Origin: a bacterium
Lineage (GTDB): Bacteria; Patescibacteriota; Gracilibacteria; UBA1369; PNNO01
Assembly: GCA_013824265.1 (NCBI GenBank)
Contig: PNNO01000001.1
Coordinates: forward strand, 229,051 to 293,050
DNA: 64,000 nt
Direction: 5' to 3'
This document shows positions 8,841 through 18,617 of the stretch, piece after piece. Each line of letters begins with the position of its first letter. The first letter of the stretch is position 1. A model generated the notes under the pieces. The model saw only the letters and a program-made list of their open reading frames with translations, ran no database searches and was not told where the DNA came from. The translations under genes were made by a program, and so were the position numbers.

Positions 8841-11800
8841 TTATTTGGTTATTGGTTTTATTTGAGATTTATTTTGTATTAAATTTGTAAGCTCCTTTTG
8901 AGCCATTTCTTCAACTTCTTTCATATATTTCGGATCAATTTCTACCTTCCCCGGAAGATCTTCAATCAACTCTCCTATCTTATTCATTTGAGCGTCAAGC
9001 TCATCAATTTCACTCTGAATATTTCCGGCTTTTTCTCTTTCATGAAAATCTTTGCTCTGCGAAAGTTTTAAACGTTCTTCTTCAAGCTTCATCTTTTTTT
9101 CATACAAGCCCTCAAGTTTATCGAATTCTTGGATTAAATCATAAATCTTCATTGAAAGAATCGGATTTTTTATAGCAGCGAACATCAAATATTTCTTTAA
9201 AAGAAACAATTCAGACTTATATACAGCCACTTTTGTAAAAGCCAATGCATCTCTTCCCCCCGACTTAAGAATCTGACCTTTATAGTTTTGAAAATGACTT
9301 TTAATGGAACTGTAAGCACCATATATTCGTCCACTTTTTAAGCCATTAACGAAACTGTACTCTCCCTTAATATAACCAATCTTTGCCTCTTTCGTTATAT
9401 ATCCGGCTTTTTCGGAAGCGATTCTTGCAATTTCATTATCAATTAACTTTGTATCTTTTAATATTTTAATTTCGTTATGCACAACACCTTTTGCGCCTCT
9501 AAGCTCCTTAAGTCTTCCCGTAAGGCTTTTCCCTTGGAGCTTTGCTGCAAGTTGCGACTGAGGAGTCGTCCTCAAATCCGTCACCATATCATCAATATTT
9601 TTTATTTCATCATTTAACTGTTTTAACCTTTTTGCATTTGCCTGCCCATTATTTTTGTAGAATTCAAACTGTCTTTCCTGGGCCACTAAGTCGTCAATTT
9701 TATTTCGTACCGCCCTTTTTGCATTTTTAATATTTTCAATAGTAAGATTTTTCCCGCCCTGTTCAACAATAGTAAAAGCCTGATCTGCGGTAATTGTGAG
9801 CTTTGTTTCTATTTTACTTAACCTTCCTGAAGAATTAGCATACCTTTTTAAATGCCTTAAAAGCTCTTCCGCGGCATTTGTGGCTACAAATCCTTGAACT
9901 TTTGGAATTTGGTCCTTAACCGTTTTCGCCATATCCATAATTTCCGCCTTTGTTTTTCCAGTTAAACCTTTTAAGGTATCGTCAACAACTGATTGTAATT
10001 CAGGCCCAATTTTCCTGGCTCCTTCGGTTGCCAGTACTGCCGCCTTTTCTCCAGCTTTTGCTGAAGGTGCGTTCATTTGGCTACTAATGTTATTTTTTAA
10101 CTTATCCAAAAATAATCCGGTAGCTCCCCAAACTCCCTGTCCGGCCCCACGGAAAGCAAGCACAATATCCTTTGCAAAATGAAAAAGATTAGCAGGCAGC
10201 GTGACTGTCTTTCTTGCAATTTCCAAAGCAAAAGCTTTTGCTCCGGCCCAAGCAGCGCTTTTACCGGCCTGCGTAGCAACACCTGCGGCCGAAGCAGCCT
10301 TGCCGGACCCTGCAGTAAAGAATATAGCTACTACATCCCCAATAGATTCCCCAAGCGCACCCAATGGATTTTTCTTCCACTCGTCCAAATGTATTAAACT
10401 TTTTCCAAGCGTTTTAAGCGTAAGAGAGTCCAAACCTTTAAAAACCTTATCCGGACTACTTGCAAGCATTCCAACACCATTTACAAGTCCCGCTGCGGAT
10501 TTTAATACACCGGTAAGCACTGCCGCAGTCCCAGGAAATATGGATAAAAATCCGGAAGTGTTTTTAAACCCATTATTGGATTTATTGTAAAGCCATTCAG
10601 CCCCTTCGTATAGCTTGCCGGTTAAAGTTCCAAGACCCCAGTTACTAATTTTCCCAAAAGTGATTTTATTAACAATATATTTCGGTGCATCATTCGTTAT
10701 AACTTTTAAACCTCCCAAGGCTCCCCATTTACCAATAACACCGGTATTCCAAAGACTTGTGAAAAATCCCGGCTCTGTAACCTTTAAATTCTTAAAAGCT
10801 TCATTCTGTAAAGTAATATCATCGGAAACTTTGGAGTTCCCATCAAGCACTTTATCCAAATTTGAATCAACCGAAGATTTAAACTCATCGACCGCCATAT
10901 AACTCACCTCCATATTCTCAAGAATCTGTTCCAGATTCTTTCTTATATCTATAATTCGGCCTATTTCCTGCTGTTTCTTGTCAATTTCGGAAGTTAACCC
11001 TTCAATTTGCCCCATAACTCCGGTTTTTTCCATAAAGATATCAGCCTGAAGCAAATCAAGCTTTTGATTATCCTGTTCGGCATCAGTTAATTTTTCACCA
11101 ACATTCAACTTCAACAAAAGCACCTTTGCTTTTCCTTCAAGAACCGGCTGAAGAATTTTACTCTTTGCATTTTTAACCTGCTCGCTATCCGCACCGTAAA
11201 CTTTTTCAAGCTGCTTTATTCTTGCCTCAACAGCAGTTTTTCTGGTTTCAAATCCATCTGCCCCATACTCAATTTTTTCATATCTTTCCCTAAGGGCATC
11301 GCTAAGTTTAGATTTATCTTGTTTTGCCAAACTTATCTCATCATCTTTTTTTCCCAAATCAAGTAAATATGTACTAAGTTCGGCTTTTTTATCCTTACGT
11401 TTTTCTTGAAGACCCAAAGCTTCTTCCTCTCTTGCTTTTGTCCATTCACTTTTCGAAATACGATCTTTAAGTTCGGCTCGAACAGACTTCTTATAAAGCA
11501 AAAGCCCGTCTTTAATCTCTTTTGACCTTTCGTCTATTCTGGATTTTACGGTCTTGAATTTATTAAAATCTTCATTAAAACGATTGCGTGCCGGAGCTAT
11601 AGCCTCATTAACCTTGGTACTGCCCTTTTTGCCCGGCTTAATTTTTCTTCCAATCCAGTAAAAGATCCCCGCTACATCTCTTTTGCTATGCCTTTTGTTG
11701 TAAGCCTCATATTTTGAAATTGCGGACTTATATTGTACCTGCATTGAATTAACATAATGCTCAAAAACTCTTTGCCCGTTCATAACAGACGTATAGTAAT

Positions 11801-12332
11801 TTTGAAGCTTATTAAGCCCAATCATTTTAGGATCCTTAAGCTCAAAAGGCGTTGCAAGATTGTTTTCTATATTTGTTATATCGGAATCTTCAAGTTTGGC
11901 TTCAAACGTTTTTTTAACTTCGGCCTCTTCTTCAACCATTTCCCGATTTGCACCTTCAGTCTTTTTAGCTTCCAAAGAAGCCCTAAAAATCAATTTCCGC
12001 ACACCCTCAAGAAGTTTTTCTCTTTCCGCCACACTTTTGTTTTTTGCATCATCTATAAATTTTTCAGATTTTTTATCATTTAAACTTCCCAGGAATGTAG
12101 CTAATTGAGGATCTTTTAAAAGTGCCTTTGTGTTTTCATTTTCTTTAAGAACTTTTAATTTTTCCACGTCAAAACCCTGTAAAACATTTTCTATGCGATA
12201 CACCTGAAAGTGCATTTCCTTTGCAAAAGACTCTGGCGTAACACCGAGTTTTTCATATTCCATATTCTGTTCGGCAGTTTTTACTACGCTTTCAATAGCT
12301 GTAGACATGCCTTCTTTAGCAATTTTAGTCAT
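8841..12332 (-). CDS. Giant coiled-coil protein with hydrophobic centre, unknown
   Basis: A 1163-residue protein that begins with a soluble charged region and long predicted coiled coils (about residues 50-500). A hydrophobic, alanine/glycine-rich zone follows at about residues 590-770, and then more coiled coil. This charged, hydrophobic, charged layout is shared with the 1281-residue protein of the same operon, suggesting related roles or origin, although no clear sequence repeat between them was seen. No signal peptide and no known enzymatic motif were found. Its start overlaps the 108-residue gene upstream by 8 bases. Confidence 0.85.
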   Translation of the reverse strand: MTKIAKEGMSTAIESVVKTAEQNMEYEKLGVTPESFAKEMHFQVYRIENVLQGFDVEKLKVLKENENTKALLKDPQLATFLGSLNDKKSEKFIDDAKNKSVAEREKLLEGVRKLIFRASLEAKKTEGANREMVEEEAEVKKTFEAKLEDSDITNIENNLATPFELKDPKMIGLNKLQNYYTSVMNGQRVFEHYVNSMQVQYKSAISKYEAYNKRHSKRDVAGIFYWIGRKIKPGKKGSTKVNEAIAPARNRFNEDFNKFKTVKSRIDERSKEIKDGLLLYKKSVRAELKDRISKSEWTKAREEEALGLQEKRKDKKAELSTYLLDLGKKDDEISLAKQDKSKLSDALRERYEKIEYGADGFETRKTAVEARIKQLEKVYGADSEQVKNAKSKILQPVLEGKAKVLLLKLNVGEKLTDAEQDNQKLDLLQADIFMEKTGVMGQIEGLTSEIDKKQQEIGRIIDIRKNLEQILENMEVSYMAVDEFKSSVDSNLDKVLDGNSKVSDDITLQNEAFKNLKVTEPGFFTSLWNTGVIGKWGALGGLKVITNDAPKYIVNKITFGKISNWGLGTLTGKLYEGAEWLYNKSNNGFKNTSGFLSIFPGTAAVLTGVLKSAAGLVNGVGMLASSPDKVFKGLDSLTLKTLGKSLIHLDEWKKNPLGALGESIGDVVAIFFTAGSGKAASAAGVATQAGKSAAWAGAKAFALEIARKTVTLPANLFHFAKDIVLAFRGAGQGVWGATGLFLDKLKNNISSQMNAPSAKAGEKAAVLATEGARKIGPELQSVVDDTLKGLTGKTKAEIMDMAKTVKDQIPKVQGFVATNAAEELLRHLKRYANSSGRLSKIETKLTITADQAFTIVEQGGKNLTIENIKNAKRAVRNKIDDLVAQERQFEFYKNNGQANAKRLKQLNDEIKNIDDMVTDLRTTPQSQLAAKLQGKSLTGRLKELRGAKGVVHNEIKILKDTKLIDNEIARIASEKAGYITKEAKIGYIKGEYSFVNGLKSGRIYGAYSSIKSHFQNYKGQILKSGGRDALAFTKVAVYKSELFLLKKYLMFAAIKNPILSMKIYDLIQEFDKLEGLYEKKMKLEEERLKLSQSKDFHEREKAGNIQSEIDELDAQMNKIGELIEDLPGKVEIDPKYMKEVEEMAQKELTNLIQNKSQIKPITK

Positions 12333-12651
12333 TTTGATTTTTGTTAATTATGTCTGTTTTTAAAATATTTCTTTCTGTTTTAAACAGACTATTAATTGTT
12401 TTGGTATTATATTTCTCAAGTTCTTCAGCGATCCCGGGATACTCCTCCGCCAAATCGTTAAGAATTTTGTCAGAATTTTCCTTGGACTGGGCAAGAAGTC
12501 CAAAAAGTTCAAGGAGTTCGCTCATATCCAACATCGGCGTAAGATTCTTAAAATTTGCCTTCTCTTCGAACGAAAGAAGAAGGGAATTGTCGATAAGGAC
12601 ATTTACGATGTCCCTAAAAACCAAAGTATTTTCCGTGTTTTTATTTTGCAT
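12325..12651 (-). CDS. Small helical leader gene of the giant-protein operon
   Basis: A 108-residue acidic, leucine-rich helical protein with no membrane segment. It is the first gene of the operon, 23 bases after the predicted transcription start, and its end overlaps the 1163-residue gene by 8 bases, which points to translational coupling. Size, charge and position recall small chaperones or adaptors encoded with large secreted proteins, but nothing in the sequence proves this and no family is recognised. Confidence 0.65.
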   Translation of the reverse strand: MQNKNTENTLVFRDIVNVLIDNSLLLSFEEKANFKNLTPMLDMSELLELFGLLAQSKENSDKILNDLAEEYPGIAEELEKYNTKTINSLFKTERNILKTDIINKNQND

Positions 12652-12680
12652 TTTTGTTTACGTTCAAAACATATCAGATA

Positions 12681-12709
12681 ATTATACCTGAAAATCGCAC
12701 TTTTAACAA
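12681..12709 (-). promoter_or_regulatory. Promoter of the giant-protein operon
   Basis: On the minus strand a -35 box TTGTTA (12704-12709) and a perfect -10 box TATAAT (12681-12686) are 17 bases apart. Transcription would start near 12674, 23 bases before the ATG of the 108-residue gene. The -35 lies inside a large inverted repeat (AATCGCACT at 12693-12701 and AGTGCGATT at 12761-12769). Confidence 0.72.
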
Positions 12710-12720
12710 CCCCGAAAAGC

Positions 12721-12780
12721 TACCTGGTAACTCAAAGTAGATCGCTCTTAAAAGCCATCCGAGTGCGATTACCTGGTAAC
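12721..12780. repeat. TACCTGGTA variant of the dispersed repeat, two copies
   Basis: TACCTGGTAAC at 12721-12731 and TTACCTGGTAAC at 12769-12780. The second copy supplies the last codons and stop of the GH18-SLH gene, just as another copy does for the pabC-like gene. Confidence 0.55.
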
Positions 12781-14340
12781 TACCTCGATAACCTTCACAA
12801 TCAAGTAAGCCGCCTCCCCACGAGTAAGCTGTTCCTCAGGCTTAAAAGTGGCCGGATCAAACACTTTGTTATCAAACGCCCACTCTGTGTAAGGCTCATA
12901 CCATTTTTCGCCCGGCTCGGAATCTCTTATGGAAACCTTTGCGCATTTCAAAGCTATTTTTAGCGCCTCAGCCCTGTTTACAACCTGCGCCGGCTTAAAT
13001 GTCCCATCCGGATAACCCTTAACAAAGCCAGAATCCACCGCAGTCTGAACATAAGGGAAATACCAAGCAGTGTCGTCAACATCCTTAAACGGATTCACGT
13101 AATCTTCCGCGCGCGTCTCCTCAAAAGCATATCTGGAACTATCGTTCGCAAAACTGTTTAAAGCCATTTTTAAAATCTCCGCTCTGTTAACCACAGCCAA
13201 AGGTTTGTATTCCAAACTGTCCCCCTGTCCGGTAATAATCCCCAAATGTGCAAGACGCGTAATCTGGTCCGAATATTTCGTGGCGTGACTCACGTCTTTA
13301 AAATACAAAGGATCTCCAAGCGGCTCACCCAAAAGCTCCTTACGGATAGATCTCCAGTTATCTTCATCTTCCTTGCCCAAACGCCAAATGGATATCCCGG
13401 CAAGATTATATTTTTTAACCAAATCAAGCTTTGCCTCCAAACTTACGTGATTTTCAAACCAAACTTCATGCGGAACTTTTACCTCCCTCTCGTCAAAATC
13501 ACTCACATAAAAAAGCCGATTGGTTTTCTGCCACGGATCATACTGAAAATCCACGCCATATTTTTCCAAAATAAGTTCGATCGTCGCGTACGTATAACTT
13601 GAGAAAAAATCGTCCGACCAGCCATATCCGTAAAAAGGAACTCCAACATAAATTTTCTCCTTTGGAACCTGAGTTATGGCATACTGGATAACTTCTTCAA
13701 CCCAGTAATAAGGCGCTACAGGCCGCGGAATACTACCGCTCCAACCGTAATCGTAAGTCATAATTCTAAACTCGTCCACGTAAGGAGCAATATCCTTCCA
13801 TTCCTGACCCCGATCACCAAATTTCACAAGGGTCGGAAAAGACTTCGCCTGAATTGCAACCGTCAATTTCTTCTTATGTTTTTTTAAAGCGGCACTAAGA
13901 TCTTTCATATAAGCCGTAAAAGCATCTTTGTCCTCACTGTACAAGCCTTCGTAATCAATATCGATTCCGTCGTAACCTTTCTCCAAAACCTTATCCACAA
14001 TTATTTGAATATTCTTTTTCTTTATTTCCGGATCATTTAAAACCGGACTTACCGTAGCCGCTTTAAACGAATTCGTAATTGTAGGAATTAAAATCACCCC
14101 TTCTTTTTTCGCAAGATCGATAATCCGCTGTTCTTCGGCATCTTTTTTCAAAATTAAAGTACCATCTTCCGCTACGTTATACCAAAAAGGACTAATCGTG
14201 GTTATTACGTCCGTATTGTTTTTAAAAGAAGAAAAAGCCTCTTCGGTGTCCCAATTCGGAAGCCACGCGGAAACATTATATGCAAGCGCACTAGGAGCAA
14301 AAAAAACCAAAACCGCAGCAGCAATAAAAAATCGTTTCAT
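12769..14340 (-). CDS. Secreted glycoside hydrolase family 18 protein with three SLH domains
   Basis: A 523-residue exported protein: signal peptide at 1-20 (cleavage after SALA), a GH18 barrel at about 21-335 and three S-layer homology domains at about 347-394, 418-465 and 479-516. The GH18 active-site motif DGIDIDYE is at 124-131, with Glu131 as the catalytic acid. Enzymes of this type, including the YaaH/spore-type group, cut beta-1,4 links in chitin-like or N-acetylglucosamine-containing glycans. The SLH domains should hold it on the cell wall polymer. A role in peptidoglycan remodelling is likely but inferred. It ends inside a dispersed repeat. It lies 10 bases after the FtsI-type gene, so the two may share a transcript. 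Confidence 0.88.
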   Translation of the reverse strand: MKRFFIAAAVLVFFAPSALAYNVSAWLPNWDTEEAFSSFKNNTDVITTISPFWYNVAEDGTLILKKDAEEQRIIDLAKKEGVILIPTITNSFKAATVSPVLNDPEIKKKNIQIIVDKVLEKGYDGIDIDYEGLYSEDKDAFTAYMKDLSAALKKHKKKLTVAIQAKSFPTLVKFGDRGQEWKDIAPYVDEFRIMTYDYGWSGSIPRPVAPYYWVEEVIQYAITQVPKEKIYVGVPFYGYGWSDDFFSSYTYATIELILEKYGVDFQYDPWQKTNRLFYVSDFDEREVKVPHEVWFENHVSLEAKLDLVKKYNLAGISIWRLGKEDEDNWRSIRKELLGEPLGDPLYFKDVSHATKYSDQITRLAHLGIITGQGDSLEYKPLAVVNRAEILKMALNSFANDSSRYAFEETRAEDYVNPFKDVDDTAWYFPYVQTAVDSGFVKGYPDGTFKPAQVVNRAEALKIALKCAKVSIRDSEPGEKWYEPYTEWAFDNKVFDPATFKPEEQLTRGEAAYLIVKVIEVVTR

Positions 14341-14350
14341 GAGTATTATG

Positions 14351-16612
14351 TTAATATTTATCGGGTGGGATATTGTAATAAGTAAAAAGGAAAGGTGCTA
14401 ACTCGGCAAAAATCGGAGCCGCAGTTTCGGAACACCACATGTTTGTTTTCGGCTTATCAAGTTTTACAAGAACAACAAATTTTGGATCATCAACCGGAGC
14501 ATATCCGGCAAAAGAAACTATAGTTGTTCCAAGCCCCGTTAAAGGCTGACCGAATTTATAAGTTTGAGCTGTTCCGCTTTTTCCCGCGACATAGTGCCCG
14601 TCAACCTGGGCTTTATTCGCAACACCGTTTTCAACCGCGCTCACAAGCATTGCCGTAACTTTGTTTGCCGAATCTTCAGAAACAGCCTGATTTATAGCCA
14701 CAGGCTCGGTATAAGTTGTTTTTCCGCTTGGATCCGTAATGGATTCAATTATGTAAGGCTGCATAAGTACTCCCTTATTCGCTACGGCCGCGTAAGCATT
14801 TACCATTTGAAGCGGTGTAACGGTTATACCCTGTCCAAAAGCGTGAGTAACAAGCTCCGAATCGGCCCATTCAGTAAAATACTCGATATATCCCGGAAGC
14901 TCATTATCAAATTCAATACCGGTTTTCTCGCCAAATCCAAACTTCATTAAGTAGGCATAAAAAAGATTTCTACCTATTTCTTTGGCAACAAAAACCATTC
15001 CGATATTTGAAGACTGCTCAAGAACATTCGTCATTGTCTGCCTTCCCCTGTAATCCTCCGTTGAATTTTTAATCTCAAATTCATCAACTTTTACGGGACC
15101 GTTTTCGTAATAGACGGTATTTGGCGTTACATCTCCGTCATCAATTGCGGAAACCATTACTATCGGCTTCATAACCGATCCGGGCTCGTAAATTGCAGAA
15201 GTTGTTTTATTTTGATACACCTCAGCACCAAAGTAATTTTTATACCTCTGATAAACGGCCGCCTTGCCTTCTTCGATATTTTTAAAAATTTCAAATTTAT
15301 CATCGGCATCCCAATTTCTATAGAAATTAAAATGAGTCTCGCTTTCGTCTATTGGTAATAAACTTTCAATTTCACTTTCGGAAAAATCAACATCCACTTT
15401 CTCAAAAGCGGCGCTGTAATTGTTTGGATCAAAAGAAGGATAGTGCGCCAAGGCCACAACTTTTGAAGTTTTCGGATCAAGAATAATTATTTGTCCGGCA
15501 TTGGCTTGATATTTTTTTACCCCCGCTTCAAGAACTCTTTCCGCCTCAAGCTGAATTGTGCGATCAATGGTAAGTGTTATGCTGCTGCCGTTTACAGCGG
15601 GTTCTATAACGCTGTCACCAACTGTAATTTGTCTACCAATACTATCCATTTGCGCTTTAAAAATTCCCATTTTTCCCTTCAAAATCTTATCAAAGGTCTC
15701 CTCCATTCCGTACTGTCCCTTACCTTCTTTATCTACAAACCCAAGCACATTTGCGGCAAGCTGCCCCTCAGGATAAAACCTGTAATATTCTTCTTTAAAT
15801 CTAATGCCGGCATAATTTTCAGACCCCGGATGTTCATCTGCATCTTTTTGTATAACCTCTCTTAACTGCCTTGATTTCTCCGGATCAACTTTCTGCGCGA
15901 TAATCTCATATCTGTTCTCGCCAATTAAAAGTTGCTCCAATCTTACGGCGGCAATCTGCAAATCGTCACTTAACATTTTTGCCGTATATCTTTTGTCGTA
16001 TATCTGGCCCGGATATGCATATAAACTTCCACCTTTAACTTCAATTCCTTTTAATCCGCGTGCGGCAATATCGTTTAAAATTTCCCCTGGCAAATCATCG
16101 GCAAGTAAAATTTGTTCACGCGTTTCTCTGCTTACTTTTGTCAAAATTTCGTTATAGAAAGCAGCCTTTAATTCCTCATCCGTAAGAGACTTAACTCGAT
16201 CATAAGCATCCATATTTCCGGTTCTTTTGAACTCTCTTTTTTCGGTAATAACTCGTCCATCATCCTTTTCACGTTCAGTTTTTAAATCAAATAAAATTTC
16301 CGAAAGTGTTGTAGCTACAAGTGTTTTATTGCTTATAAGCTTTGGATCGGCAAAGACAAGATCAAGAGTTGTATTTGAAGCAACAACAAACTTCTCTCCG
16401 CTGGTATAATCTTTAATTAAAATTTCACCTCTTTTTGCCGGAAGCTCCGTATACCCCTGATGCGCAATTGCAGCCGCTTCCTGATAATATCCGTACTTGA
16501 TTACCTGTAAATAAAAAAGCCTTATAACGATTATAACCGCCGCAAGAATTGTTACGATAATAAGTACCGTAATAGTGTTAAATCCCATACTTTGCGAAGA
16601 CCTTTTTTGCAT
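14351..16612 (-). CDS. Penicillin-binding protein, FtsI/PBP2-type transpeptidase
   Basis: A 753-residue class B PBP that cross-links peptidoglycan during division or elongation. It has one N-terminal membrane helix (about 12-33), a dimerisation domain starting at the PAKRGEIL motif (58-65), and a transpeptidase domain with all three active-site motifs: S479-V-M-K482, S534-S-N536 and K678-S-G-T681. All catalytic residues are present. FtsI and PBP2 (MrdA) cannot be separated with confidence by eye; no ftsW/rodA or mur genes are adjacent. It is divergent from the M16 peptidase gene, with 71 bases between their starts. Confidence 0.92.
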   Translation of the reverse strand: MQKRSSQSMGFNTITVLIIVTILAAVIIVIRLFYLQVIKYGYYQEAAAIAHQGYTELPAKRGEILIKDYTSGEKFVVASNTTLDLVFADPKLISNKTLVATTLSEILFDLKTEREKDDGRVITEKREFKRTGNMDAYDRVKSLTDEELKAAFYNEILTKVSRETREQILLADDLPGEILNDIAARGLKGIEVKGGSLYAYPGQIYDKRYTAKMLSDDLQIAAVRLEQLLIGENRYEIIAQKVDPEKSRQLREVIQKDADEHPGSENYAGIRFKEEYYRFYPEGQLAANVLGFVDKEGKGQYGMEETFDKILKGKMGIFKAQMDSIGRQITVGDSVIEPAVNGSSITLTIDRTIQLEAERVLEAGVKKYQANAGQIIILDPKTSKVVALAHYPSFDPNNYSAAFEKVDVDFSESEIESLLPIDESETHFNFYRNWDADDKFEIFKNIEEGKAAVYQRYKNYFGAEVYQNKTTSAIYEPGSVMKPIVMVSAIDDGDVTPNTVYYENGPVKVDEFEIKNSTEDYRGRQTMTNVLEQSSNIGMVFVAKEIGRNLFYAYLMKFGFGEKTGIEFDNELPGYIEYFTEWADSELVTHAFGQGITVTPLQMVNAYAAVANKGVLMQPYIIESITDPSGKTTYTEPVAINQAVSEDSANKVTAMLVSAVENGVANKAQVDGHYVAGKSGTAQTYKFGQPLTGLGTTIVSFAGYAPVDDPKFVVLVKLDKPKTNMWCSETAAPIFAELAPFLFTYYNIPPDKY

Positions 16613-16683
16613 AAATCCTTTAGTTTTCCAGGTTATTATGATAGGCTTTCAGAAGACTTAAATAAGCTTTAATTGCCTTCCTT

Positions 16684-17946
16684 ATGCATAAAAAACACAC
16701 ACTCGATTCGGGGCTTCGTATTATAACAGAAAACCTGGAAAGTACGAAAGCTGTAACCATTTTGGTACTTGCCGGAGCCGGTAGCAGATACGAAACAAAG
16801 GAAATAAACGGTATTTCCCACTTCCTTGAACATATGTTTTTTAAGGGAGCAAAAAAGTATAAAAATGCCAAAGAAGTTTCGGAGACAATCGACATGATTG
16901 GAGGAGATTTTAATGCCTTCACAGGGAAAGAATACGCCGGATATTATGTTAAAGTTGCAAGTCAACAGATTGAAATCGCAATGGATGTATTATCTGACAT
17001 GCTTTTGCACGCGCGCTTTGACACTGAAGAAATAGAAAAGGAAAAAGGTGTGATTTTGGAAGAATACAACATGTATCAGGATACGCCGATGTATCAAATA
17101 GGATGGGATTTTGAAAATCTTATATTCGGAGATCAACCGCTTGGATGGGATCAAATCGGCACCCCTGAGTTCATTAAATCGGTTACTCAAAAGCAATTTC
17201 AGGATTACAAAAAAAGTCTCTATACTCACGACAATATAGTTTTGACTTTGGCCGGAGATATAAGCCACGAGAAAGGCAAAGATCTTGCAGAAAAATATTT
17301 CACTTTCGATAAAACAAAGAAGGCTTATGACTTTGAAGGATTAAAGTCTGCCGGGACAACCGAGCGTGTTTATCTGCACGAGAAAAAAACGGAGCAGGCT
17401 CACGTTATAGTGGGGGCAAAATCGCAACCTGAAACGCACAAAGATCATTGGGCGGAAAAACTTTTAAGCATAGTTCTTGGAGGAAATATGAGCAGTAGAA
17501 TGTTCCTATCCGTAAGAGAGGCTAAAGGGCTTTGTTATTACATTCACACGCATTCGGACAACTTTATGGACGCAGGAATTTTCTCAACCGGAGCCGGCGT
17601 TAAGCTTGAAAAAATCGATGACGCGATAGCTGGAATTCTTGAAGAATACGCAAAAATAAGATCAGAAAAAATACCTAATGAAGAACTTCAAAAGGCAAAA
17701 AACTTTATGAAAGGAAAAATGGTTTTGCAGCTTGAAGACTCCGAGCAGTATGCACACTTACTCGGTAAGTATGAACTTTTGCACAACAAAATAATGACTC
17801 CTGAAGAGATAATGGCCGAATTCGACAAAGTTACGGTTGAAGATATTAGCCGCGTAGCCGGTGATATCCTAAGGCCGGAAAACATGAAAGTCGGAATCAT
17901 AGGTCCATACGGGGAGAAATCAAGATTCGAAAAACTTCTCGCGTAA
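16684..17946 (+). CDS. M16 family zinc peptidase
   Basis: A 420-residue member of the insulinase/processing-peptidase family. The inverted zinc motif HFLEH is at 46-50 (H46, H50 as ligands, E49 catalytic), and the region around residues 115-130 (EKGVILEEYNMYQD) supplies the third ligand. The size fits a single-chain two-domain M16B protein. No signal peptide is visible, so it probably acts in the cytoplasm on peptides or small proteins. It sits 90 bases upstream of the sigma/A2M pair on the same strand; a shared transcript is possible. Confidence 0.9.
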   Translation: MHKKHTLDSGLRIITENLESTKAVTILVLAGAGSRYETKEINGISHFLEHMFFKGAKKYKNAKEVSETIDMIGGDFNAFTGKEYAGYYVKVASQQIEIAMDVLSDMLLHARFDTEEIEKEKGVILEEYNMYQDTPMYQIGWDFENLIFGDQPLGWDQIGTPEFIKSVTQKQFQDYKKSLYTHDNIVLTLAGDISHEKGKDLAEKYFTFDKTKKAYDFEGLKSAGTTERVYLHEKKTEQAHVIVGAKSQPETHKDHWAEKLLSIVLGGNMSSRMFLSVREAKGLCYYIHTHSDNFMDAGIFSTGAGVKLEKIDDAIAGILEEYAKIRSEKIPNEELQKAKNFMKGKMVLQLEDSEQYAHLLGKYELLHNKIMTPEEIMAEFDKVTVEDISRVAGDILRPENMKVGIIGPYGEKSRFEKLLA

Positions 17947-17981
17947 AAAACCGCAACTTTTTTGCCAACGGTTGTTATTGC

Positions 17982-18008
17982 AAGTGTCACACCAAAAGTG
18001 GCACACTT
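17982..18008 (+). promoter_or_regulatory. Inverted repeat ahead of the sigma/A2M operon
   Basis: AAGTGT-CAC (17982-17990) pairs with GTG-GC-ACACTT (17998-18008), 29 bases before the sigma gene ATG. It could be a weak terminator for the M16 gene or an operator. No long T-run follows, so a regulatory site is slightly preferred. Confidence 0.4.
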
Positions 18009-18036
18009 ACTTTGTTTATATCTCACCCTCTTAAAT

Positions 18037-18615
18037 ATGGCTGACAATGACCTAACCCCAAAGGTCCAACAGCAAATCCTCGAGGAGTTCAAAAAGGACA
18101 AAAATGCGTTTGAAAAAGTTTATAACTTTTACTACGAGCGCATCCTCAGGTATCTGCTAAAAAGAACCGCTTCCTCAGAGGCCGCTTACGACCTCACCGC
18201 GGAAACATTTATTAAAGCATTCGAAAGCTTTCATAAATTCAAGTGGACCGGCGTATCAATAAAAATATGGCTGTACAGAATAGCCATCAACCAATTAAAA
18301 AATTATAGAAGAAAGCCTCAAAGCGCGGTACTAACGGAAGAAATGGAAGGCATGGAAGGAATGAGAACCGAAGTAAAAGAGGAACTGGAAGAGTTGGACA
18401 AAACTCTTTTTGGTGACGAGGACGTAACAAAACTCAGCGACGCAATCGCAACTTTAAATCCCAAATATCAGGGCATTGTAAGTCTGCATTATTTTGAAGG
18501 AATGTCACACGAAGAAATAGCGGGAGTAATAAACAGGTCGCAAAGCGCGGTCAAATCGATGATGCACAGAGCACTTACAAACCTAAGACAATTATTAGCA
18601 ACTAACACCATATAG
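18037..18615 (+). CDS. ECF-type RNA polymerase sigma factor (paired with A2M)
   Basis: A 192-residue sigma-70 family protein with only regions 2 and 4. Region 2 spans about residues 20-95, including the promoter-melting segment with AYDLTAETFIKAFESF and WLYRIAINQLKNYRR. Region 4 is at about 130-185, with a helix-turn-helix in HYFEGMSHEEIAGVINRSQS. The ATG at 18037 was chosen over the longer frame because it gives a typical ECF start. The next gene begins only 2 bases after its stop. In many ECF systems the neighbour is a membrane anti-sigma; here it is a membrane-anchored alpha-2-macroglobulin. Confidence 0.9.
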   Translation: MADNDLTPKVQQQILEEFKKDKNAFEKVYNFYYERILRYLLKRTASSEAAYDLTAETFIKAFESFHKFKWTGVSIKIWLYRIAINQLKNYRRKPQSAVLTEEMEGMEGMRTEVKEELEELDKTLFGDEDVTKLSDAIATLNPKYQGIVSLHYFEGMSHEEIAGVINRSQSAVKSMMHRALTNLRQLLATNTI

Positions 18616-18617
18616 CC

